From contig DATKAJ010000072.1 in the NCBI GenBank assembly GCA_035498175.1, positions 62,001 through 126,000 of the forward strand: DNA of 64,000 nucleotides, read 5' to 3'. Shown here one piece after another: positions 36,961 to 45,291 of this stretch (position 1 is its first letter; the number at the start of each line of letters is the position of its first letter). The stretch is from JALORV01 sp035498175. GTDB taxonomy: Bacteria; Pseudomonadota; Gammaproteobacteria; Burkholderiales; Burkholderiaceae_F. Position numbers and translations under genes: made by a program. The notes under the pieces are model-generated. The model was given only the letters and a program-made list of their open reading frames with translations, was not told the origin of the DNA and ran no database searches.

Positions 36961-37859
36961 CGCTTGTTCCTCAGACCGAGCGCGAGTTCATAGATGGCCG
37001 CGCGCGGCACGCCGGTCATGCGGCTCACAATCGCGGCGGCGCGCCCCGGCGTGAGTTCGTCCAGGAGCGCGTCGAGCCAGCGGCGTCCCGAATCGTCCAG
37101 CACCGGCTCGGTCTCCGCTTCGGCCGCATCGACGATCACGACATATTCGCCGCGGGCCTCGGCCTGCATGCGCTCCAGCTCGGAGGCCTTCAGCGCCCGG
37201 ATCGACTCGAACTTCTTGGTGAGTTCGCGCGCAATCACGACGCGCCGCTCCGGAGCGAGCACCGAGGCCAGTTCCTCCAGCAGCGTGGCGATGCGGTGCG
37301 GCGCCTCGAACAGCACCGTCGCACCGGCGCCAGCGGCGATCGACCGCAGCGCGCGTGAGCGCTCGCGGGCCGCATGTGGCAGGAATCCAACGAAGCGGAA
37401 GCCAGGCGCCACCAGCCCGGCAGCCGAGACCGCTGCGACGACGCTGCTGGCGCCCGGCAGCGGCACGACCCGATATCCGGCGTCGAGTGCTGCGCGCACG
37501 ATCAGGGCGCCCGGATCCGAGACGCCCGGCGTGCCGGCGTCCGTCACGAGCGCGACGCGCTCGCCGGCCGCGAGCCGCGCAAGGATGCCTTCGGCGGCCG
37601 CGCGTTCGTTATGTCGGTGCGCCGCGATCAGCGGTGTCGCCACGCCGAAGCGGGCGAGCAGCGGCGCGGTGACGCGCGTGTCTTCGGCCGCGATCGCATC
37701 GACACGCGACAGGACCCAGCAGGCGCGCAGCGTGATATCCGCGGCGTTACCCAACGGCAGGGCGACTACATACAATGCAGCGACCGGCAGATCCTGCTCG
37801 GCCAGTCCCGCTCGCTGGACCAGGTCGTCTTGAATATGGGGGACAGCGCGGGGACCCAT
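36957..37859 (-). CDS. rsmI: 16S rRNA (cytidine-1402 2'-O) methyltransferase RsmI
   Basis: A 300-residue tetrapyrrole-methylase-fold enzyme. Motifs are YVVALPLGNAADIT, AIAAEDTRVT, VALVTDAGTPGVSDPGALIV, LPGASSVVAAVSAAG and FVGFLPH. It 2'-O-methylates C1402 of 16S rRNA. The ATG at 37859 is the first usable start and gives about 29 residues before the usual YVVA block; a shorter start is possible. This ATG overlaps the ATG of lpoA on the other strand (CATG). The long ORF continuing to 38714 is antisense to lpoA and is rejected. Confidence 0.93.
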   Translation of the reverse strand: MGPRAVPHIQDDLVQRAGLAEQDLPVAALYVVALPLGNAADITLRACWVLSRVDAIAAEDTRVTAPLLARFGVATPLIAAHRHNERAAAEGILARLAAGERVALVTDAGTPGVSDPGALIVRAALDAGYRVVPLPGASSVVAAVSAAGLVAPGFRFVGFLPHAARERSRALRSIAAGAGATVLFEAPHRIATLLEELASVLAPERRVVIARELTKKFESIRALKASELERMQAEARGEYVVIVDAAEAETEPVLDDSGRRWLDALLDELTPGRAAAIVSRMTGVPRAAIYELALGLRNKR

Positions 37860-38985
37860 GGATCCTTCGAAGCTCGTTGCGGGTATTGCACGCGGCCTGC
37901 TGCTCGCCGCAGCTAGTGTCGCATGTGCGGTTCGGGCGCAGGGCGTGGGGGTTCCGGCTGCCCCGCCTGCCGCGCCCGAAGCGCGCCATGTGATCCTGCT
38001 GCTGCCGGCGCAGTCGACGGCGTTTGCCAAGCCCGCGGAGGCGGTGCGGCAGGGATTCCTCGCCGCGCAGCGCATCGGCGGCGACGAAGTGGCGGTGGAG
38101 GTGGTCGAGACCGACGGTGGTGCGCATCCGCTGGCCGCGGCACTGGCGGGAGCGAAGGAGCGCGGCGCGGCTGTCATCGTCGGGCCGCTGCCACGCACTG
38201 AGGTAACGGAAGTCGTCGAAGGCGGCAGTACCCCGGTTCCGCTGGTGGCGCTGAACTTCCCCGACAACGACTCCGCCGCACCGGTGTCGATGATCGCCGT
38301 GGCGCTATCGCTCGAAGCCGAGGCGCAGCGGATGGCGAAGATAGCGCTGGCCGAGTTCGTCGGCGTGCGCGGCGCGGACACGCGCCCGCGCATCGCAATC
38401 ATCGCGCGTCCAGGCGCGCTGGAACGCCGCATCGCGCTGGCGTTCCAGTCGGCGTTGCGTGCCGAAGGTGAGGTGCCGCACCTGGTGGAGTGGACGCCGG
38501 AGTCCGCCGCGGCGGTCGGTCGGCAGCTTGCCGGCATGCCGCTCGAGGCCGTGTTCCTCGCGCTGAACGCGCGCGATGCGGCGCAGATGCGCGCGCTGAT
38601 CCCGCGGGGCGCCCAGGTCTTCGGTACGTCGCTGCTCAATGCCGGAGACCCGCGCACATCGCCGGATGCGGCCACGCTAGCGCACGACCTCGATGGTGTG
38701 CGCTTTGTCGACATGCCGTGGCTGCTCGAGCCCGATCACAGCGGCGTGATGGTCTATCCGCGTCCCGCCGAAGCTCTCGAGGTGGAACTCGCGCGCCTGT
38801 ATGCTTTTGGCATCGACGCCTACCGCATCGCGGTCGTCTGGATGAAAGGCGAGCGGCGCTTCGAACTCGATGGCGTGACGGGTCGACTGCACATCGATCG
38901 AGCGCAGTCGCTGCGCGTCGAGCGCATCCCGCTGGTCGCGACCTACCGCGACGGCGAACTCAGAAAAGTGGACATCGCACGCTGA
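37858..38985 (+). CDS. lpoA: Penicillin-binding protein activator of the LpoA family
   Basis: A 375-residue exported protein. A signal peptide (about 1-28, ending RAQG) precedes a periplasmic-binding-type-I fold: VILLLPAQSTAFAKPAEAVRQGFLAAQ, GAAVIVGPLPRTEV, ALNFPD, and LYAFGIDAYRI near the end. It lacks the N-terminal TPR half of E. coli LpoA, as in most betaproteobacteria. LpoA stimulates PBP1A from the outer membrane; here no clear lipobox is seen, so anchoring is uncertain. Next in line is yraN, as in the E. coli yraM locus. Confidence 0.85.
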   Translation: MDPSKLVAGIARGLLLAAASVACAVRAQGVGVPAAPPAAPEARHVILLLPAQSTAFAKPAEAVRQGFLAAQRIGGDEVAVEVVETDGGAHPLAAALAGAKERGAAVIVGPLPRTEVTEVVEGGSTPVPLVALNFPDNDSAAPVSMIAVALSLEAEAQRMAKIALAEFVGVRGADTRPRIAIIARPGALERRIALAFQSALRAEGEVPHLVEWTPESAAAVGRQLAGMPLEAVFLALNARDAAQMRALIPRGAQVFGTSLLNAGDPRTSPDAATLAHDLDGVRFVDMPWLLEPDHSGVMVYPRPAEALEVELARLYAFGIDAYRIAVVWMKGERRFELDGVTGRLHIDRAQSLRVERIPLVATYRDGELRKVDIAR

Positions 38986-39383
38986 TGGCGACACGCGAAG
39001 GGCGTACTCGCCGCGCTACGCCCGGGGTGCGCACGCCGAAGCAGCGCGCCGGCGACGCCGCCGAGCAGGCAGCGGCTGAACATCTTCAGGCGCGTGGTCT
39101 GGTTCCGGTAGCACGCAACGCGCGATATCCCGAAGGCGAACTCGACCTCATCATGCGCGAACGCGACGCGCTGGTGTTTGTCGAAGTCCGTATGCGGTCG
39201 GGGAGCGCGTTCGGCGGCGCGGCGGCCAGCATCGATCGCTTCAAGCAGAAGCGGCTGCTGCGCGCCGCGCAGCACTGGCTGCTGCAGCACTACGGCGAGC
39301 GGTGGCCGGCCTGCCGCTTCGACGTGGTGACGGTGCAGGGCGATGGCACAATCGAGTGGATCCGCGACGCATTCGCGACATAG
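38985..39383 (+). CDS. yraN: YraN family (UPF0102) putative endonuclease
   Basis: A 132-residue protein of the UPF0102 family. The nuclease-like core is QRAGDAAEQAAAEHLQARGL, PEGELDLIMRERDALVFVEVRMR, then DRFKQKRLLRAAQHWL. The PD-(D/E)xK-like residues (Glu, Asp and Glu) are retained, with Arg replacing the usual Lys, which occurs in other family members. Biological role unclear; it has been linked to DNA processing. Start overlaps the lpoA stop by one base. Confidence 0.9.
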   Translation: MATREGRTRRATPGVRTPKQRAGDAAEQAAAEHLQARGLVPVARNARYPEGELDLIMRERDALVFVEVRMRSGSAFGGAAASIDRFKQKRLLRAAQHWLLQHYGERWPACRFDVVTVQGDGTIEWIRDAFAT

Positions 39384-39397
39384 GAGAGAAGAGCAAC

Positions 39398-40099
39398 ATG
39401 AAGCAGAGGATCGCGCTGATCGCATGCGCAGCACTCATCGGTGTCCAGGCGCTCGGTTGTGCGCCGCTGATTGTCGGGGTGGTCGTGGCCGGCACGGCGC
39501 TGGTCGCGACGGACCGCCGCACCACCGGCACGCAGGTCGACGACCAGACGATCCAGTTAAGGGTCGCCAACGAGTTGAGTACGGCGTTCGGCAAGCAGCC
39601 GGTGCACATCAACGTCAACAGCTTCGACCGCAAGGTGCTGCTGACCGGGGAAGTCCCCGACGAAGCGGTCAAGACGCGCGTTGGCGAGATCGCCGCGGCG
39701 TCGCAGAACGTGCGGGCGGTCGTCAACGAACTGGTGATCGCCCCGCCGAGCTCGATCGGCGACCGCACCGCGGACACGACGCTCGCGACAAAGGTGCGCG
39801 CCGCCTTCGTCAACACCAAGGAGATCTCGTTCAACTCGATCGAGATCGTCGCTGAGCGCGGAGTCATCTACCTGCTCGGCCTCGTCACCGAGCAGGAGGG
39901 CCAGATCGCGGCGATCGTCGCCAGCAAGGTATCGGGCGTGAAGCAGGTGGTCAAGGTCTTCGACTACGCGTCGAAGGAGGAAATCGAGCGCCGGCGCGCC
40001 CTGTCTGCCTCCGGTGCGACGCCGACGCAGCCGGCCGGCGCGCTGCCGGCGCCGGCTGCCGAGCCTGCGCCCGCGCCCGGCGCGACGCCGACCAAGTAG
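39398..40099 (+). CDS. dolP: DolP/YraP-type lipoprotein with two BON domains
   Basis: A 233-residue protein. The signal ends in GVQALGC, so Cys21 is the probable lipidated residue. Two BON domains follow (about 50-115 and 125-195: HINVNSFDRKVLLTGEVPD and NSIEIVAERGVIYLLGLVT). An Ala/Pro-rich tail ends it. DolP supports outer-membrane integrity and BAM function in E. coli. In E. coli the order is lpoA-yraN-diaA-dolP; diaA is absent here. The ATG at 39398 follows a purine-rich ribosome site (AGGAGAGAAGAG). Confidence 0.88.
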   Translation: MKQRIALIACAALIGVQALGCAPLIVGVVVAGTALVATDRRTTGTQVDDQTIQLRVANELSTAFGKQPVHINVNSFDRKVLLTGEVPDEAVKTRVGEIAAASQNVRAVVNELVIAPPSSIGDRTADTTLATKVRAAFVNTKEISFNSIEIVAERGVIYLLGLVTEQEGQIAAIVASKVSGVKQVVKVFDYASKEEIERRRALSASGATPTQPAGALPAPAAEPAPAPGATPTK

Positions 40100-40105
40100 G
40101 CCGGC

Positions 40106-40137
40106 CGACGCGGTGGCCCGCTGCGGGCGCCGCGTCG
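40106..40137 (+). repeat. Long hairpin behind dolP
   Basis: CGACGCGG and CCGCGTCG pair over eight bases, with an inner GCCCG/CGGGC stem. It begins six bases after the dolP stop. There is no T-run, so it may be a rho-dependent end or an RNA-stability element rather than an intrinsic terminator. Confidence 0.5.
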
Positions 40138-40199
40138 TCTGAGCCCCGCCCGTCATCTACAACCGGCGGCTCCGCGGTGATCAACGGCCGTTTCATCCA

Positions 40200-40227
40200 T
40201 TGCGCCTGTGGCGCCTTGTCTTATAGT
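40200..40227 (+). promoter_or_regulatory. Sigma-70 type promoter of lemA
   Basis: TTGCGC and TATAGT are 16 bp apart, followed by the lemA ATG about 50 bp downstream. The -10 box matches five of six consensus bases, and the -35 box three of six. Confidence 0.5.
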
Positions 40228-40280
40228 CCGCCGCTCCGATGACCCCGCGCGCTGCGGGCGAACCGTGCTGAGGAGGTGCC

Positions 40281-40868
40281 ATGGGCTGGATCGTCGTGCT
40301 CGCCATTCTTGCGGTCGCCGGGTTCTGGGCGGTCGGGGCCTACAACCGGCTCGTCAGCCTGCGCAACAAGTTCAAGAACGCATTCGCGCAGATCGACGTC
40401 CAGCTGAAGCGCCGCTATGACCTGATTCCGAACCTGGTCGAAACCGCGAAGGGCTACATGAAGCACGAGCGCGAGACGCTCGAAAAGGTGATCGCCGCGC
40501 GCAACACCGCGGTGACCGCCAATGCGGCCGCTGCAGCCGACCCCGGCAGTGCAAATGCGATGCAGGGACTGATCGCGGCCGAGGGCGCGCTGTCGGGCGC
40601 GCTGTCGCGGATGTTTGCACTGGTCGAGGCCTACCCGGACCTCAAGGCCAACCAGAACATGATGCAACTCTCCGAAGAACTGACCGGGACCGAGAACAAG
40701 ATCTCGTTCGCGCGCCAGGCGTTCAACGATGCGGTGATGAGCTACAACACAGCGGCGCAGCAGTTCCCGACCAACGTGATCGCCAGCATGTTCTCGTTCG
40801 CTCCGGGTGAAATGCTGCAGGCGACCGAGAGCGACGAAGAGCGCAAACCGGTCCGCGTCCAGTTCTGA
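40281..40868 (+). CDS. lemA: LemA family membrane protein
   Basis: A 195-residue protein with one N-terminal helix (GWIVVLAILAVAGFWAVGAYN) and a helical LemA domain: FKNAFAQIDVQLKRRYDLIPNLVETAKGYMKHE, the hallmark of the family, and YNTAAQQFPTNVIASMFSF. LemA is often found beside HtpX-like proteases, as here. Its role is unknown. Start ATG with GAGGTG seven bases before. Confidence 0.93.
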   Translation: MGWIVVLAILAVAGFWAVGAYNRLVSLRNKFKNAFAQIDVQLKRRYDLIPNLVETAKGYMKHERETLEKVIAARNTAVTANAAAAADPGSANAMQGLIAAEGALSGALSRMFALVEAYPDLKANQNMMQLSEELTGTENKISFARQAFNDAVMSYNTAAQQFPTNVIASMFSFAPGEMLQATESDEERKPVRVQF

Positions 40869-40939
40869 GCGGGGCGGCACGCGCCGCGGTGGGGCGCTGA
40901 ACGCCCCTTCGCCGAGGCTGCGTTCGCCGGATCGTCCTG

Positions 40940-42964
40940 ATGAACTTCTTCGAGCAGCAGGAACTCGCGCGGCGCAACAGCCAGCGGCTGATCGTCCTGT
41001 TCGTTCTGGCAGTCGCGGCGATCGTGCTTGCGGTCAACGTGGCTGCGACATTCGTGTACCAGCTCTTCGTGCTGCCCGTTGCGGCCCGCGGCTTCGGGGT
41101 GCAGTTGCCGAACGGGTTCTACTTCACCAACACGGTCGTCGTGCTCGGCTTGGTTCTGGGCGGCACCTGGCTGGAGATGAACCGGCTGAAGGCGGGCGGC
41201 GCCGCGGTAGCGGCAATGGTCGGTGCGCGCGCGGTCGACCCGACAACGCGCGATGCGCTCGACCGGCGCCTGCTGAACGTGGTCGAGGAGATGGCGATCG
41301 CCTCGGGCGTGCCGGTCCCGCGCGTCTACGTGATGGACAACGAGGACTCGATCAACGCCTTTGCCGCCGGGCACTCGATCGACGATGCCGTCGTGACGGT
41401 CACGCGCGGCACGCTGACGCGCCTGACCCGCGATGAACTGCAGGGAGTCGTCGCGCACGAGTTCTCGCACATCCTGAACGGCGACATGAAGCTCAACCTG
41501 CAGCTGATCGGGGTCCTGTTCGGACTGCTGATCGTCGCGATGGCGGGGCGGTTCCTGCTCGAGATTGGCGGCCGCAGCCGCGGTGGTGGTGATCGCAGCA
41601 GCGGCAGCGCGATCGTGGTGCTGTTCGCCGCAGGAATCGTGCTGTGGATCCTCGGCTACATCGGCGTCTTCTTCGGGCGCCTGATCAAGGCCGGGGTGTC
41701 GCGCCAGCGCGAGTATCTGGCCGACGCCAGCGCGGTTCAGTTCACGCGCAATCCGGACGGCATCGGCGGCGCGTTGCGGAAGATTGCAGGCCTGTCGCAG
41801 CAGACCGGACTCGGCTCGCGGATCAACCATCCGCAGGCGGAAGCCTTGTCGCATCTCTTTCTCGGTGCAGCCCGGCCCACCTTCGTGAGCGGCATGTTCG
41901 CGACTCATCCGCCGCTGGAGGAGCGGTTGCGGCGGATCTACGGTCACGCCGTCGACGCGCTGCCTGCGCCGGAGAATGCGGTCGCGCTTGCGCTCGGCGG
42001 CCTGTCCACGCAGACGGAAGCGCCCGCTGCGCCGATCGAATACGTGCCGGCCGGTTCTGCGTCAGCACTTGCACCGCGCAAGCTTCCGACTAGCAGCAGC
42101 CCGGTGGCGGCGCTGGTCGAGGGCAGCAGTGCGGCCGGAGCAGGTGGCGTAGCTGCTCAGCTGACCGCTGAGATCGGCACGGTCCGGCCCCGCCGTCCCG
42201 ACTTCGATCTCGATTCCTCCCAGCGCGCGCTGCTCGACGGGCTGCGGCGGGCGGCGGCCGACAGTACGCGCGCCCAGCTCCTGGTATTCGCAATGCTCGT
42301 CGACAAGGAGCGCGGACTGCACGACCAGCAGCGCGCATTGATTGCCGAGGCCTACGGCGCCGATGCTGCGCAGATCGTTGACGACGACCACGCGCTGGTG
42401 CAGCAGCTTCCGCCCGGCGCCCGCCAGCCGCTTGCCGATCTCGCGATGCCGGCGCTGCGCAGGTTGCCGCGGGAGGCACAGTCGGCACTGCTGCGCACGG
42501 CGCATCTGCTGGTGGCCGCGGACGGCCGCGTGACGGTGCGCGAGTTCCTGCTCTTCAGCCTTCTGAAGCGCCGTCTAGGCCCCGAGTCGAGCCAGCGGGT
42601 CCGGGTCAGGTTCGACACGCTTGCGCCGCTGGCGCGGGAGATCGGCATCGTCCTGTCGCTGGTGGCAGCGGTTCGCCTGCCGGACCACTCGCAGCGTGCC
42701 TTCAACGCTGGAGTGCTCCAGTTGCGCGACATCGAACCCCCGTTCGTGTCCGCTGTGGCGCTGCAGCTGGATCAGGTGTCATCGGCACTCGAGCGCCTGA
42801 ACGGACTGATGCCACTCGCCAAGCCGCAGCTGATCAAGGCCGCCACGGCCGTGGCCTTCATCGACGACGAGACGAACTGGCAGGCCGCCAGCACGCTGCG
42901 GCTGATCTGCGCTGCGCTCGATGCACCGCTGCCACCGCAGGTTCTTCAGGCGGAGGAGGGTTAG
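40940..42964 (+). CDS. M48 (HtpX-like) metalloprotease with a long C-terminal extension
   Basis: A 674-residue membrane protease. Two N-terminal helices (about 17-47 and 62-78) precede the catalytic domain with zinc motif HEFSH at 173-177 and the second region RQREYLADASAVQF, then a helix pair (LLIVAMAGRFLLEIG; AAGIVLWILGYIGVFFG). Beyond residue 345 come a variable linker and about 260 residues with no M48 counterpart, including HLLVAADGRVTVREFLLFSLLKRRL, which resembles the TerB-like ADG..E pattern. M48 enzymes degrade damaged membrane proteins. The tail may bind substrate or metal; that is inference. It follows lemA after 71 bp. Confidence 0.88.
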   Translation: MNFFEQQELARRNSQRLIVLFVLAVAAIVLAVNVAATFVYQLFVLPVAARGFGVQLPNGFYFTNTVVVLGLVLGGTWLEMNRLKAGGAAVAAMVGARAVDPTTRDALDRRLLNVVEEMAIASGVPVPRVYVMDNEDSINAFAAGHSIDDAVVTVTRGTLTRLTRDELQGVVAHEFSHILNGDMKLNLQLIGVLFGLLIVAMAGRFLLEIGGRSRGGGDRSSGSAIVVLFAAGIVLWILGYIGVFFGRLIKAGVSRQREYLADASAVQFTRNPDGIGGALRKIAGLSQQTGLGSRINHPQAEALSHLFLGAARPTFVSGMFATHPPLEERLRRIYGHAVDALPAPENAVALALGGLSTQTEAPAAPIEYVPAGSASALAPRKLPTSSSPVAALVEGSSAAGAGGVAAQLTAEIGTVRPRRPDFDLDSSQRALLDGLRRAAADSTRAQLLVFAMLVDKERGLHDQQRALIAEAYGADAAQIVDDDHALVQQLPPGARQPLADLAMPALRRLPREAQSALLRTAHLLVAADGRVTVREFLLFSLLKRRLGPESSQRVRVRFDTLAPLAREIGIVLSLVAAVRLPDHSQRAFNAGVLQLRDIEPPFVSAVALQLDQVSSALERLNGLMPLAKPQLIKAATAVAFIDDETNWQAASTLRLICAALDAPLPPQVLQAEEG

Positions 42965-43175
42965 CGCCGCGCGCCAGGCGCGCGACGATGAGTCCGGCAA
43001 TCGCGGGAGCGAAGCCGACGAGTGCAGCGATCGCGATGCTGGCCTCGCTCGCACCCGGTCTCGCGCCCTCGAGAGCAGCAAAGCCTGCGGCGACCAGAAT
43101 CGTCGCGAGCCCCACCAGCACGCGGCCGCCGCGTCGCCGCAGCAGCCATGGAAAGACAAAGACGCCCAGCACCAC
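42858..43175 (-). CDS. Possible small two-helix membrane protein
   Basis: A 105-residue reading frame with two hydrophobic helices (VVLGVFVFPWLLRRR with LVGLATILVAAGFAAL; IAIAALVGFAPAIAGLIVARLA) and a basic C-terminus. The hydrophobic layout supports coding, but the start is GTG and the last 107 bases overlap the convergent M48 gene. Other frames in this spot look like shadows. Treat as tentative. Confidence 0.4.
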   Translation of the reverse strand: MVLGVFVFPWLLRRRGGRVLVGLATILVAAGFAALEGARPGASEASIAIAALVGFAPAIAGLIVARLARGANPPPPEEPAVAAVHRAQRRSAAACWRPASSSRRR

Positions 43176-43318
43176 GATCGCCGCAATCGTGATTCGGGCC
43201 GCTGATGAAAGAAGAGATTTCGATCACGCGAACCCGGCGCGCAGGTTCGAAGTCTCGACGGCGAGCCGACCTTAGGGTCACCGGTGAAGCCACGCCCGGC
43301 GGTGTCTTCCGCCAATCG

Positions 43319-44314
43319 CTACGGCTTGAATCCCGTCGCCTGGTACACCTGTTCGATGACCTCCTTGCCGATGCGCGATTCGTTCTCCTTGTGCACCGGG
43401 ACCAGCGCCTTCTTCATCGCGGCCTTCTGCTCCGGTGTCAGTGTGATGACTTCGGACCGGCCCGACTTGCGGATGCCTTCCAGCGCTTCGTCGTTCTCCT
43501 TCTGGGCGATCTCGTTGGCATATTTCGTCGCGTCCCTCATCGCGCCTTCGAGCGTCGTGCGGATGTCTGGAGGCAGACCGTCCCAGAACTTCTTGTTGGC
43601 GATGACGGCGTAGCCGATGTAGCCGTGATCCGTGACCGCAACATATTTCTGCACCTCGTGGTGCTTCTGCGTGAACACGTTCGACGCGGTGTTCTCCGAG
43701 CCGTCGACCACGCCGGTCTGCATCGCCTGGTAGACCTCCGAAAACGCCATCACCTGCGGGATCGCACCGAGCGCCTTCGTCTCGTCGCCGAGCACCTTCG
43801 ACGACTGGATCCGCATCTTCAGGCCCTTGTAGTCGGCGACGTTCTTGATCGGCTTGTTCGCACTCATCACCTTGAAGCCGTTGTCCCAGTAGGCGAGGCC
43901 GAGGATGCCCTTCGGCTCCAGCTTCTTGAACAGCGCGGCGCCGACCGGCCCCTCGGTGATTTTGTGCAGTTCGTCGTATTTATCGAAGATGTATGGCGGG
44001 TCGAACACTTCGAATTCGCGCGCCCCGAGCGGGCCGAACTTCGCCAGCGACGGTGCCAGCATCTGTACCGAGCCGAGCTGCAGCGCTTCCATTTCCTCGC
44101 CGTCCTTGAACAGCGAGCTGTTCGGGTACACCTCGACCTTGACGCGGCCCTTGGTGCGCTCCTCGGCGAGCTGCTTGAAGCGGTCCGCGCCCTTGCCCTT
44201 CGGCGTGTTGGGGGCGACCACGTGGCTGAACTTGATGATGATGGGCTGCTGCGCGGCCGCGGACGTTGCGAACGCGGCACAGGCGAGCGCGGCGGCGATC
44301 AACAGGGATTTCAC
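43319..44314 (-). CDS. dctP: DctP-type TRAP transporter solute-binding protein
   Basis: A 331-residue periplasmic protein. The signal peptide is KSLLIAAALACAAFATSAAAQ. The binding fold has IIIKFSHVVAPNTPKGKGADRF, FEVFDPPYIFD, LKMRIQSSKVLGDE with the carboxylate-binding Arg, and VVDGSENTASNVF. The GTG at 44314 is supported by AAGGAG six bases before it (minus strand). Such proteins bind dicarboxylates and other organic acids. It is the last gene of the CoA-acid cluster, and no DctQ or DctM gene follows. Confidence 0.88.
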   Translation of the reverse strand: MKSLLIAAALACAAFATSAAAQQPIIIKFSHVVAPNTPKGKGADRFKQLAEERTKGRVKVEVYPNSSLFKDGEEMEALQLGSVQMLAPSLAKFGPLGAREFEVFDPPYIFDKYDELHKITEGPVGAALFKKLEPKGILGLAYWDNGFKVMSANKPIKNVADYKGLKMRIQSSKVLGDETKALGAIPQVMAFSEVYQAMQTGVVDGSENTASNVFTQKHHEVQKYVAVTDHGYIGYAVIANKKFWDGLPPDIRTTLEGAMRDATKYANEIAQKENDEALEGIRKSGRSEVITLTPEQKAAMKKALVPVHKENESRIGKEVIEQVYQATGFKP

Positions 44315-44430
44315 GAATGTCTCCTTCACGAAAGCGGTCCGACCGGTCATGCCGGCGGTCGATCGACGGAACGGCGTGGGAGCGTGGTAGCGAATGCTGG
44401 CGAATTGAACAGAGCAAGCGGCGCGAGACT

Positions 44431-45291
44431 TCATGACCGCGCCCCACCGCCCGCGGCTCGCGCCAGCGTCCGCCGGGCCTGGAGCACGATGGGCAGATCG
44501 ATCATCCGGCCATCGAGCTTGACCGCCGCGCCGCCCGACGCGGCATCGGCGGCGATCACGCGGCGCGCCCACTCGAGTTCCTGCGGGCTGGGTGCGAACG
44601 CCTCGTGAACGGGCCGCACCTGATCCGGATGGATGCACAGCTTGCCGCCGAATCCAAAGCGCACGGCGCGCAGCGTGTCGGCACGCAGCCGCGCCTCGTC
44701 GCCCGTCCGCACCGTGACGCCGTCGACAGCCGGCGGCAGGCGACCCAGTCGCGTCGCCATCGCGACTACGAAGCGCAGCGGCACCAGCTCACTCTCGGCC
44801 TCGTCGCATTGAATGCCGGTGTCCGCCATGAAATCCATGTGGCCGATCACCAGGCGAATCACCCCGCGCGCACCGGCTACCGTCGAGATCGCGGCCAGTC
44901 CCGCGGCGCTTTCGATGAGGGGTAGCACACCGGTGTGCAACCGGTCGTGCATACGCTCGATTGCGGCGGCCGACTCCGCCTTAGGGAGCATCACGGCCGC
45001 GAGAAATGGCAGCCTCGCGATGCATTCGAGATCCGCCTCGGCGGCCTCGCTGCCTTCTGAATTGATGCGTACCGCCAGGGGCACACCTTCAGAGATCAGT
45101 CGCGGCCAAGCGTCCTCGATCGTGCTGCGCGCGGAGGGCTTCTCCGGCGCAGGGACGCTGTCTTCGAGATCGAGGATCACCGCATCAGCGCCGCTGCGAA
45201 CCGCCTTGTCGAAGAGCTTGGGACGGTTACCGGGCACGAACAGCAGACTGCGTGCGCTTGCGCAGTCGATCGGGAGCGCTGCTGGGCTCAT
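44431..45291 (-). CDS. CitE-like CoA-ester lyase, proposed (S)-citramalyl-CoA lyase
   Basis: A 286-residue HpcH/HpaI-CitE barrel: RSLLFVPGNRPKLFDKAV, VILDLEDSVPAPEK (metal acidic residues), LPFLAAVMLPKAES, VIGHMDFMADTG and GKLCIHPDQVRPV. Family members cleave citryl-, malyl- or citramalyl-CoA. Next to a CoA-transferase and a MaoC hydratase, cleavage of citramalyl-CoA to acetyl-CoA and pyruvate is the best fit (as Ccl in Pseudomonas). The start overlaps the end of the CoA-transferase gene by four bases (ATGA), proving coupling. Substrate is inferred. Confidence 0.85.
   Translation of the reverse strand: MSPAALPIDCASARSLLFVPGNRPKLFDKAVRSGADAVILDLEDSVPAPEKPSARSTIEDAWPRLISEGVPLAVRINSEGSEAAEADLECIARLPFLAAVMLPKAESAAAIERMHDRLHTGVLPLIESAAGLAAISTVAGARGVIRLVIGHMDFMADTGIQCDEAESELVPLRFVVAMATRLGRLPPAVDGVTVRTGDEARLRADTLRAVRFGFGGKLCIHPDQVRPVHEAFAPSPQELEWARRVIAADAASGGAAVKLDGRMIDLPIVLQARRTLARAAGGGARS

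Noticed and set aside
37860..38714. Long 5' extension of the rsmI frame
   Set aside because: It is antisense to lpoA and resembles no methyltransferase extension.
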